The notes beneath the pieces were generated by a model that saw only the letters and a list, made by a program, of their open reading frames with translations, was not told the DNA's origin and made no database searches. This document shows positions 26,018 to 33,666 of a stretch of DNA of 55,413 nucleotides, piece by piece. Origin of the DNA: JAJDFU01 sp964641965. Lineage in GTDB: Bacteria; Bacteroidota; Bacteroidia; Chitinophagales; Saprospiraceae. Position 1 is the stretch's first letter; each line of letters begins with the position of its first letter. The translations under genes were made by a program, and so were the position numbers. The stretch lies in the NCBI GenBank assembly GCA_964641965.1, contig CAZXLD010000033.1, positions 1 through 55,413 on the forward strand, read 5' to 3'.

Positions 26018-27358
26018 ATGAATATTGCTGTAGTAGGAACCGGATATGTAGGCCTGGTAACCGGCACTTGTTTTGCCGAAACAGGTAATCACGTAGTATG
26101 CGTCGATATCGATGAGAAGAAAGTTGAGCGGATGAAAAACGGGGAAATCCCCATTTTTGAGCCTGGTCTTGATCTACTTTTTGACCGAAATACAGAACAA
26201 AGAAGACTTTCTTTTACGACCGACCTCAAAGCAGCGGTCGACAGTGCAGAAATTATATTTCTCGCCTTGCCGACTCCCCCAGGAGAAGATGGCTCTGCAG
26301 ACTTATCCTATATTCTCAATGTGGCGAATGACCTTGGTGATATCATCGAGGATTACAAGGTTATTGTTGATAAAAGTACGGTTCCTGTTGGAACAGCTGA
26401 ACGAGTATACGATGTACTCGCGGCCAAGCTGAGTGAAAGTCTTTTTGACGTAGTTTCCAATCCGGAATTCTTACGAGAAGGGGTTGCGGTAGACGATTTT
26501 TTGAAGCCGGACCGTGTAGTAATTGGAACCTCAAGTGATCGGGCCCGGGATTTAATGCACAAATTATATGAGCCTTTCGTTCGGCAAGGGAATCCAATCT
26601 ATTTTATGGATGAGCGTTCGGCAGAAATGACTAAATACGCTGCCAATTCCTACCTAGCTACCCGAATTACATTCATGAATGAGATCGCCAACCTTTGCGA
26701 AAAACTGGGTGCTGATGTAGATAAGGTTCGGCTTGGTATGGGAAGTGACAACCGCATTGGTAAGCGCTTTCTGTTTCCCGGGGTTGGTTTTGGAGGGAGC
26801 TGTTTCCCAAAGGATGTGCAAGCCCTGGCTAAAACTGCTGCCGGAGCGAAATACGACTTTAAGATACTTAACTCTGTCCTGGAGGTCAATAGCGAGCAAC
26901 GTTTCCGGGTATTTGAAAATATTAAGGCTTTTTACAAAGGCGATTTGAAGGGAAAAACTATTGCGCTCTGGGGGCTAGCCTTCAAACCCAACACCGATGA
27001 CATTCGGGAGGCTCCTGCTATCTACACCATCGATTCGCTGTTGGAAGCAGGTGCCAATGTAAGAGCGTTTGACCCGGAAGCTATCGACAATGTGAAGGCA
27101 ATCTATGGAGATCGGGTTTATTTTGCCAAGGATCAATATGATACCCTTGAAGGGGCGGACTGCTTGGCTATTGTGACCGAATGGAGCGTATTTCGCACGC
27201 CTAGTTTTACTGCGATACGGAAATTGCTTAAAGCGCCTGTGATCTTTGATGGCCGAAATCTCTACAGTATTGAGCAAATGGTGGAAGAAGGATTTTTCTA
27301 CCAAAGTATCGGTCGAAGCAAAGTTGAAAAAGTCGGCATTACGCAAAACGCCGAGTAA
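26018..27358 (+). CDS. ugd: UDP-glucose 6-dehydrogenase
   Basis: Starting at ATG 26018 (446 residues; an upstream TTG adds three). N-terminal Rossmann loop GTGYVGLVTGTCFAETGN, the conserved YAANSYLATRITFMNEIANL, and the catalytic Cys in FGGSCFPKDVQAL; the C-terminal domain has LWGLAFKPNTDDIREAPA. It oxidises UDP-glucose to UDP-glucuronate with two NAD, supplying precursors of capsule, exopolysaccharide or lipid A decorations. No glycan cluster surrounds it. The GDP-mannose 6-dehydrogenase subfamily is the alternative, but the overall pattern fits Ugd better. Confidence 0.93.
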   Translation: MNIAVVGTGYVGLVTGTCFAETGNHVVCVDIDEKKVERMKNGEIPIFEPGLDLLFDRNTEQRRLSFTTDLKAAVDSAEIIFLALPTPPGEDGSADLSYILNVANDLGDIIEDYKVIVDKSTVPVGTAERVYDVLAAKLSESLFDVVSNPEFLREGVAVDDFLKPDRVVIGTSSDRARDLMHKLYEPFVRQGNPIYFMDERSAEMTKYAANSYLATRITFMNEIANLCEKLGADVDKVRLGMGSDNRIGKRFLFPGVGFGGSCFPKDVQALAKTAAGAKYDFKILNSVLEVNSEQRFRVFENIKAFYKGDLKGKTIALWGLAFKPNTDDIREAPAIYTIDSLLEAGANVRAFDPEAIDNVKAIYGDRVYFAKDQYDTLEGADCLAIVTEWSVFRTPSFTAIRKLLKAPVIFDGRNLYSIEQMVEEGFFYQSIGRSKVEKVGITQNAE

Positions 27359-27374
27359 TTAAAAATACGCTAGG

Positions 27375-27407
27375 ACTCTTTCTGACGTTCTTTCTCGGAA
27401 AGAGTTC
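27375..27407. repeat. Inverted repeat between ugd and the YwqK-like gene
   Basis: ACTCTTTC (27375-27382) is the exact reverse complement of GAAAGAGT (27398-27405), extended by one G-U and one G-C pair, with a 15-base loop. There is no T-run, so it is not a classical terminator. It lies in the leader of the next gene, ending five bases before its start codon, and could regulate translation. Confidence 0.4.
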
Positions 27408-27411
27408 GAAC

Positions 27412-28041
27412 ATGAAAAAAAGCTTCGGGCTCCTGCTGGTATTCAGCTGGAGCCTTTTCACTTTTCATAGTTGCAAATTTGGCTCGTCGAACCCCTATGC
27501 TTCGTTTGTGCAGGTAGATACATTAGCAGACCCTGTTACGCGCTGGCAGTACTTCCGAAACCCAGAGACGGGTTTAAAAGAGGGTCCATTCAAAAAACTC
27601 GATTTGGAAAACAACGTACTTGAATCCGGCTTTTATGATGGGGACAAATTACACGGCTTGCGCGTTCTTTACTTCCAAAATGGTGACACCTTAAGCGTGG
27701 AAACCTTTGATCACGGGATTTATGAAGGCCCCTATATCAGTTTTCGGGAAGATGGCTCCCTTGAATTGCGGGGTCAGTATATTCAGAATGAAATGAAAGG
27801 AGAGTGGGAGCGATTTTATCCAAATGGGCAGCTTATGGAAATCGTTACATTTGACCACAATTTGGAAAACGGTCCTTTCATCGAATATCATCCTAACGGG
27901 AAATTGAAAGCAGAGGGTCAATATTTGCAAGGTGATAATGAACATGGGGAACTGAAATTGTACAACAGAAACGGGCAACTGATCCGTATTATGAATTGTG
28001 AAAAAGGTACTTGCAGAACCACCTGGTCAGAAAACAAGTGA
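27412..28041 (+). CDS. YwqK/MORN-like repeat lipoprotein
   Basis: A 209-residue protein with a signal peptide and lipobox-like end (LFTFHSCKF). The rest is tandem repeats of about 22 residues with the YwqK/MORN-like pattern, for example NGDTLSVETFDHGIYEGPY, DGSLELRGQYIQNEMKGEW, NGQLMEIVTFDHNLENGPF and NGKLKAEGQYLQGDNEHGE. Such repeats are abundant in Bacteroidota lipoproteins and the 'antitoxin YwqK' name is only a family label. Its stop codon overlaps the porQ start by one base (TGATG), so the two are likely co-translated. Confidence 0.85.
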   Translation: MKKSFGLLLVFSWSLFTFHSCKFGSSNPYASFVQVDTLADPVTRWQYFRNPETGLKEGPFKKLDLENNVLESGFYDGDKLHGLRVLYFQNGDTLSVETFDHGIYEGPYISFREDGSLELRGQYIQNEMKGEWERFYPNGQLMEIVTFDHNLENGPFIEYHPNGKLKAEGQYLQGDNEHGELKLYNRNGQLIRIMNCEKGTCRTTWSENK

Positions 28042-29147
28042 TGCTTATGCACCTAGATCGACTCTTGGTATCCACTTTCATTATGCTTGGGTTTCTGGCG
28101 TCTGCAAACCCCATGAATGGGCAAGGCATTGGCGGACAAACCGTGTATAATTTTCTCAATCTATCTCCCTCGGCCCGTGTTTCCGGTCTTGCAGGAAACT
28201 TGATCACTGTTCGAGATGATGATCTTGCATTGGGATATAATAATCCTGCTGCCTTAAATCCATCGATGCATACGGCTCTATCTGTCAACCACAGTTTTCA
28301 TGTGGCTGGCATTCAATTTGGATATGCAGCCTATGGCCATCATTTTGAAGGGATCGGGACTACCTTCCAAGGAGGCATCCAGTACATAACTTATGGTCAA
28401 TTCGACTTAACGGATCAATTTTTCCAAAACCTCGGTACCTTCAAGGCCTCTGAGGTGGCCCTGAACCTCGGGGCAGGAAAAGCCTTATACGACCGACTGA
28501 GTGTAGGAGCTAATGTCAAGCTTATCAATTCTCGCTTTGAAACCTATTCCTCATTCGGCTTATCCTTCGATGTAGCAGCCACCTATTTTGATACTGCCAG
28601 TAATTTCACAGCCACACTGGTCTTTCGCAATATGGGACTCCAGCTAAGTCAATATCGGGAAGGTAGACGAGAACAGCTGCCCTTTGAAATCCAGATCGGA
28701 TTTTCCAAACGATTAAAATACCTTCCCTTCCGGCTTTCTGTAGTTTATCAGCATCTGCAACAATGGGATATTTTATATGATGATCCGAATGCGGATACCC
28801 AAAATGATCCCCTTTTCGGAGAAGGACCAACTGAGCGAAGCGCTGCCTCTGAATTTATCGATAATCTATTCCGACACTTGATCTTTAGTGGAGAATTCCT
28901 TTTCGGAGCTAAAGAGACCGTCCGTTTACGAATTGGATACAACCATCGAGTCCGACAAGAACTCCAAGTAGACGGCTTTGGCAGCTTGGCCGGCTTTAGC
29001 TTCGGATTTGGCATTCGGATCAAGAAAATTAGGATCGACTACGGTCATTCCCATTTCCACAATGCCGGTGGGCTCAACCACTTAACTGTTTCAACCCGCA
29101 TTATTCGTAAAGCCCCCCCTGTGGAAGTACCAGTCTTCCAGCAATAA
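28041..29147 (+). CDS. porQ: Type IX secretion system protein PorQ
   Basis: Starting at ATG 28041 (368 residues); a longer frame starting with TTG adds ten residues. Signal peptide, then the PorQ core: TVYNFLNLSPSARVSGLAGN followed by the region with DDDLALGYNNPAALNPSMH, then a PorV-like outer membrane barrel with strands such as HFEGIGTTFQGGIQYITYG and FGFGIRIKKIRIDYGHSHF. PorQ belongs to the type IX secretion and attachment complex that processes cargo and links A-LPS. It confirms a type IX system; a possible cargo is at 42921. The stop-start overlap with the YwqK-like gene is unusual and may point to a functional link. Confidence 0.9.
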   Translation: MLMHLDRLLVSTFIMLGFLASANPMNGQGIGGQTVYNFLNLSPSARVSGLAGNLITVRDDDLALGYNNPAALNPSMHTALSVNHSFHVAGIQFGYAAYGHHFEGIGTTFQGGIQYITYGQFDLTDQFFQNLGTFKASEVALNLGAGKALYDRLSVGANVKLINSRFETYSSFGLSFDVAATYFDTASNFTATLVFRNMGLQLSQYREGRREQLPFEIQIGFSKRLKYLPFRLSVVYQHLQQWDILYDDPNADTQNDPLFGEGPTERSAASEFIDNLFRHLIFSGEFLFGAKETVRLRIGYNHRVRQELQVDGFGSLAGFSFGFGIRIKKIRIDYGHSHFHNAGGLNHLTVSTRIIRKAPPVEVPVFQQ

Positions 29148-29222
29148 GAATTCGGGAAATAAGCAGATTTACCCCTTTTCATTGGGGCTGCTCCCATCCG
29201 GGCCAGAGGCCGTAATATTTAT

Positions 29223-29230
29223 TAATTTTG
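29223..29230 (+). promoter_or_regulatory. -7 element before icmF
   Basis: TAATTTTG fits TAnnTTTG, about 47 bases before the icmF start. No TTG is found at the expected distance upstream. Confidence 0.45.
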
Positions 29231-29276
29231 TAGGAAGTTCCATAGCAGCTTTCTGGCTGCTCCCAACCAAATCGCC

Positions 29277-32200
29277 ATGCAACAAATCGCTCCTTACCAC
29301 CCAAAGCATAAGGTAAGGCTGGTCACAGCCGCCTCCCTTTTCGATGGCCACGATGCAGCTATCAATATTATGCGACGGATACTTCAAAGTTCCGGAGCCG
29401 AGATCATTCATTTAGGACACAATCGTTCCGTTCAGGAAATCGTAAATACTGCAATACAAGAAGATGTCCAGGGTATCGCTATCACTTCCTACCAAGGGGG
29501 GCACAACGAGTTTTTTAAATACATGTATGACTTATTGAAAGAGAAAGGAGCGGGTCATATCAAGATCTTCGGGGGAGGCGGAGGCACCATTCTACCCGCT
29601 GAAATCGAAGAATTGCATGCCTATGGCATCTCCCGCATCTACAGCCCGGACGATGGACGTCAAATGGGACTGCAGGGAATGATCAACGACCTGCTGGAAC
29701 AGTGTGATTTTCCCGCAGGGACAAACCTGAACGGCGAACTCAAGGAGGTTTCTGAAAACGACCCTAAGGCCATCGCCCGCCTGATATCAGCGATCGAAAA
29801 CTTTCCGGAAGAAAACAAAGAATGGCTCAATCAGCTACAGCAAGAAGTACAAACCAAAACCATTCCTGTCTTAGGAATTACCGGTACTGGTGGAGCTGGT
29901 AAATCCAGTTTGGTAGATGAACTTGTCCGGCGCTTCCTACTGGATTTCGGGGATAAACATATTGCCATCATTTCTGTGGATCCGTCCAAACGGAAAACCG
30001 GCGGGGCATTGCTTGGTGACCGTATCCGGATGAACTCTGTCAATCATCCACGCGTGTTTATGCGCTCATTGGCCACGCGACAAAGCAATTTAGCACTGAG
30101 TCAACATGTTCAAGGGGCTATCGATATTTTAAAGGCTGCCGGTTTCGATTTGATCATCCTGGAAACTTCCGGGATCGGCCAAAGCGATACGGAAATTGTA
30201 GATCATTCGGATGTTAGCCTGTATGTCATGACTCCAGAATATGGAGCTGCTACTCAGTTGGAAAAGATTGATATGCTCGACTTTGCAGATTTGATCGCCA
30301 TAAATAAGTATGACAAACGTGGAGCGAAGGATGCCCTTCGGGATGTCAAAAAGCAGTATCAGCGCAATCACCAGCTTTGGAATACTGACCTGAATCAAAT
30401 GCCGGTTTTCGGCACCATGGCCAGCCAATTTAATGACCCAGGTATGAACACCCTCTACCGAAGGGTGATGGACCTTATTGTAGAAAAAACCGAGACAGCT
30501 CTAAAATCCTCCTTTGATGTAGGCAAAGGGATGAGTGAAAAAATCTACATTATTCCACCGGCCCGCACACGCTACTTATCTGAAATCTCCGAAAACAACC
30601 GGAGCTATGACCGCTGGGTAGATAAGCAAGTTCTTATTGCAAGGCGATTGTTTGCCCTACAGGAAACCATTAAAGGTCTTAAGGGAACGACCGATGCCGG
30701 TCGGCAAGCAACCAGCCATGAGCCCCAGCAAGATCATAAGCAGGTAGCTATTCAACTGTTGGAGGGGGAATACCAGCGCCTGGAGCAGGATCTGGATGGA
30801 GACTGTAAGCGAATCCTCGATGGTTGGGAGGAAAAAACAGCTGCTTATGCAGCGGATGAATTCATCTATTTGGTGCGAGGTAAAGAGATCCGGGTACCCA
30901 CCAAGGTGGAAACCTTATCTCACAATAAGATCCCGAGGGTTGCTTTACCTAAATACAAGGATTGGGGAGAGGTGCTGCGTTGGGTGTTGACCGAAAATGT
31001 TCCGGGAGAGTTTCCCTATACAGCCGGCGTATTTCCCTTCAAGCGACAAGGGGAGGACCCCACCCGCATGTTTGCCGGAGAAGGTGGTCCGGAAAGAACC
31101 AACAAGCGTTTCCATTACGTATCCCTCGATATGCCAGCCAAACGGCTCAGTACCGCCTTCGATTCGGTAACACTTTATGGAGAGGACCCGGATCACCGTC
31201 CGGATATCTATGGTAAAATCGGGAACTCAGGGGTCAGTATTTGTTGCCTCGACGACGCCAAAAAATTGTATTCCGGATTTGATCTTTGTAGTCCGCGTAC
31301 ATCCGTTTCGATGACGATCAACGGACCAGCTGCGACGCTGGCTGCGTTCTTCATGAATGCAGCTATCGACCAACAATGTGAACTGTATATCGTGGAGCAT
31401 GGATTAAAAGCTAGGGTTGAAGCAAAGCTCAAGGAAAAATACGATGATCGGGGATTGCCGCGTCCGGCGTATAATGCTGATGTCCCCGAAGGAAACGACG
31501 GTCTGGGGCTACTTTTGCTTGGCCTCACCGGCGACGAGGTACTGGAGCCGGAGATCTATACCCAATTGAAGGCTAGAGCATTGTCGGCTGTGCGCGGGAC
31601 TGTTCAGGCTGATATTTTGAAAGAAGATCAGGCGCAGAATACCTGTATTTTCAGCACAGAGTTCTCCCTGCGACTCATGGGGGATGTTCAGCAATACTTC
31701 ATTAATCATAAGGTGCGGAACTTCTACTCCGTGTCCATTTCCGGGTACCACATTGCAGAAGCTGGTGCCAATCCGATTACCCAGCTGGCCTTCACCCTGG
31801 CCAATGGATTTACTTTTGTAGAATACTATTTGAGTCGGGGCATGGATATCAATGATTTTGCCCCCAACCTCAGCTTCTTTTTCTCCAATGGGGTGGATCC
31901 CGAATATGCTGTTATCGGCCGGGTGGCTCGAAGAATTTGGGCAAAAGCACTCAAAGAAAAGTACGATGCCAATGATCGGTCTCAAAAGCTCAAATACCAT
32001 ATTCAGACCAGCGGGCGCTCACTGCATGCCCAGGAGATCGCCTTCAACGATATCCGCACCACCCTGCAGGCGCTGTACGCTATCTACGACAACTGCAACA
32101 GCCTGCACACCAACGCCTACGACGAAGCCATTACAACGCCTACCGAGGAAAGCGTGCGCCGGGCCATGGCTATACAGTTGATCATCAATAAGGAACTCGG

Positions 32201-32693
32201 CCTTGCTAAGAATGAAAATCCGCTTCAAGGCAGCTTTATCATCGAGGAATTGACGGATTTGGTAGAGGAAGCTGTGTTATCTGAATTCGACCGGATTACC
32301 GAGCGAGGTGGGGTGCTGGGAGCCATGGAGACCATGTACCAGCGCGGAAAGATCCAGGAAGAAAGCCTGTATTACGAGACCAAAAAACACACCGGCGAAT
32401 TGCCTATCATTGGCGTGAACACCTTCCTCAGTAAGGAGGGTTCACCAACCATCATCCCGGGTGAGGTCATCCGGGCTACTGAAGAAGAGAAACGGGATCA
32501 AATTCAAACCCGAGATAACCTTCATCAAGCGAATGCCGAAAAAGGGCCGGCAATGCTCCGTCGTCTGCAACAAAAGGCCGTAAACAATGAAAACCTTTTC
32601 GAAGAGCTAATGGAAGCAACCAAGTACTGTACCTTGGGGCAGATCACGCATGCCTTGTACGAGGTTGGAGGACAATACCGTAGAAATATGTAA
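29277..32693 (+). CDS. icmF: Fused isobutyryl-CoA mutase IcmF
   Basis: An 1138-residue single chain combining the parts of an adenosylcobalamin mutase and its G-protein chaperone: a B12-binding domain at the N-terminus (about 12-145, with the DGHDAA cobalt-ligand motif, His25), a MeaB-like GTPase domain (about 195-420; P-loop GITGTGGAGKS at 200-210, NKYD motif near 342), and a methylmalonyl-CoA-mutase-like catalytic domain (about 540-1138). IcmF interconverts isobutyryl-CoA and n-butyryl-CoA, and the GTPase part guards and reloads the cofactor. This protein provides branched/straight CoA interconversion for fatty acid or amino acid metabolism. Ends near the structured intergenic region. Confidence 0.95.
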   Translation: MQQIAPYHPKHKVRLVTAASLFDGHDAAINIMRRILQSSGAEIIHLGHNRSVQEIVNTAIQEDVQGIAITSYQGGHNEFFKYMYDLLKEKGAGHIKIFGGGGGTILPAEIEELHAYGISRIYSPDDGRQMGLQGMINDLLEQCDFPAGTNLNGELKEVSENDPKAIARLISAIENFPEENKEWLNQLQQEVQTKTIPVLGITGTGGAGKSSLVDELVRRFLLDFGDKHIAIISVDPSKRKTGGALLGDRIRMNSVNHPRVFMRSLATRQSNLALSQHVQGAIDILKAAGFDLIILETSGIGQSDTEIVDHSDVSLYVMTPEYGAATQLEKIDMLDFADLIAINKYDKRGAKDALRDVKKQYQRNHQLWNTDLNQMPVFGTMASQFNDPGMNTLYRRVMDLIVEKTETALKSSFDVGKGMSEKIYIIPPARTRYLSEISENNRSYDRWVDKQVLIARRLFALQETIKGLKGTTDAGRQATSHEPQQDHKQVAIQLLEGEYQRLEQDLDGDCKRILDGWEEKTAAYAADEFIYLVRGKEIRVPTKVETLSHNKIPRVALPKYKDWGEVLRWVLTENVPGEFPYTAGVFPFKRQGEDPTRMFAGEGGPERTNKRFHYVSLDMPAKRLSTAFDSVTLYGEDPDHRPDIYGKIGNSGVSICCLDDAKKLYSGFDLCSPRTSVSMTINGPAATLAAFFMNAAIDQQCELYIVEHGLKARVEAKLKEKYDDRGLPRPAYNADVPEGNDGLGLLLLGLTGDEVLEPEIYTQLKARALSAVRGTVQADILKEDQAQNTCIFSTEFSLRLMGDVQQYFINHKVRNFYSVSISGYHIAEAGANPITQLAFTLANGFTFVEYYLSRGMDINDFAPNLSFFFSNGVDPEYAVIGRVARRIWAKALKEKYDANDRSQKLKYHIQTSGRSLHAQEIAFNDIRTTLQALYAIYDNCNSLHTNAYDEAITTPTEESVRRAMAIQLIINKELGLAKNENPLQGSFIIEELTDLVEEAVLSEFDRITERGGVLGAMETMYQRGKIQEESLYYETKKHTGELPIIGVNTFLSKEGSPTIIPGEVIRATEEEKRDQIQTRDNLHQANAEKGPAMLRRLQQKAVNNENLFEELMEATKYCTLGQITHALYEVGGQYRRNM

Positions 32694-32700
32694 TTCCTAT

Positions 32701-32795
32701 TGTCCGGAAATGCTGACCACTCGAAGAGTGCGTCAGTATCGGCGGACAGTACAGAAGAAACATATAGCGGCGATCTTTAGTCGCCGCAAGACTAC
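32701..32795. repeat. Nested hairpins and a REP-like element
   Basis: In the 305-base gap after icmF. First, a nested structure at 32701-32748: TGTCCG/CGGACA outside, CTGAC/GTCAG inside, and CACTC/GAGTG innermost with loop GAA. Second, a perfect hairpin GCGGCGA (32767-32773) / TCGCCGC (32781-32787). On the minus strand GTAG (32792-32795) lies four bases before this hairpin, the layout of REP elements bound by RAYT transposases. No RAYT gene is in the window. The rest of the gap holds a terminator and no gene that I can see. Confidence 0.55.
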
Positions 32796-32857
32796 CCGCT
32801 TGGCAATTGAAATCGCCAGTACGAAGTAAGCTTTGGAACGCATAATTTCTTAATCTC

Positions 32858-32885
32858 AATTCCCTGCCGGTGGGAATTCTTTTTT
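32858..32885 (+). terminator. Rho-independent terminator after icmF
   Basis: AATTCCC (32858-32864) pairs with GGGAATT (32872-32878), loop of seven, followed by C and six T. It ends transcription coming from icmF, about 165 bases past its stop, and separates it from the antitoxin gene. Confidence 0.75.
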
Positions 32886-32998
32886 GTTTTTGAGTATTGA
32901 ACGTTGAGTTAGAATAACACTACAAAACCTTCTGATCAAGCTGAATAATCCTCAGGAACCCCTTACCTTAAGTGATTGTTGTTAGAAGAAAGAATCCT

Positions 32999-33217
32999 AT
33001 GCAGCAATCCGTTGTCATTGATATCCTGAATCAAAAAGCCCTACAGCTTCTAAAGGACCTGGAGGATCTCAACCTCATCCGGTTGAAGGGTGACCCTACC
33101 TCTGATGCTACTCCCGCCTATCCAGATTGGGCTTCCCAATTCAAGGGAAAAATGACCAAGCAGCCATTAGAGGAGGTAAATCAACAACTTCTGGACCTTC
33201 GAAAAGAATGGGATTGA
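32999..33217 (+). CDS. VapB-like antitoxin
   Basis: A 72-residue protein starting at ATG 32999 (a GTG nine codons upstream is possible). It shows the pattern of Bacteroidota antitoxins paired with PIN toxins: SVVIDILNQKALQLLKDLEDLNLIRL, then a disordered middle and a C-terminal helix (ISKQPL-like KMTKQPLEEVNQQLLDLRKEWD) that would bind the toxin. The reading frame is intact. Its end overlaps the toxin start by 10 bases. With the toxin broken, the antitoxin has no obvious partner here. Confidence 0.75.
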   Translation: MQQSVVIDILNQKALQLLKDLEDLNLIRLKGDPTSDATPAYPDWASQFKGKMTKQPLEEVNQQLLDLRKEWD

Positions 33218-33602
33218 ACTACTTGTGGGACACCAATACGGTTATCTATTATTTACAACAGCAGTTCCCTCCAAAAGGAGAGGTCCTGATAGATCAGATC
33301 ATTGAATCCAACAAACCAACGATCTCTATCATTACAGAAATCGAACTTTTAGGATGGAAATCGGCCTGCCCTAGCCACTTGGATATCCTCAAAGGATTCG
33401 TAGTAAACTCCTAAGTCATCGGATTGGAAGCAGAGATAAAAGACAAGACCATTGAAATTCGAAGCAGACTTGCTATCAAGCTTCCCGATGCTGTGATTGC
33501 TGCCACAGCTCTGATCTACGATTTAGAACTCATAACCTGGAATACAAGGACTTCTCAGTCATCAACGGGATTCGACTTCTAAATCCCTTTTCTGTAGTCT
33601 AG
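33208..33602 (+). pseudogene. Broken PIN-domain (VapC-like) toxin
   Basis: The frame opens at ATG 33208 (GLNYLWDTNTVIYYL, with the first PIN Asp) and runs through SIITEIELLG (the conserved Glu) to a TAA stop at 33412-33414, giving 68 residues. Past this stop the same frame continues as VIGLEAEIKDKTIEIRSRL and KLPDAVIAATALIYDL (third PIN acid) and then needs a one-base shift near 33546-33549 to read DFSVINGIRLLNPFSVV before a stop at 33600-33602. So one nonsense change and one single-base deletion have occurred; all the conserved acids are still present. Two independent lesions make a sequencing error less likely. Intact VapC proteins cleave tRNA or other RNA. Confidence 0.75.
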
Positions 33603-33666
33603 ACTAGGTTTCTCTTCTTGATTAAGGAGCAGCTTGATTGTTTTCAAATTCCTGAATCAGCACATT

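Noticed and set aside
31509..32000. A 163-residue open frame opposite icmF
   Set aside because: It is opposite the conserved mutase domain and has no recognisable features.
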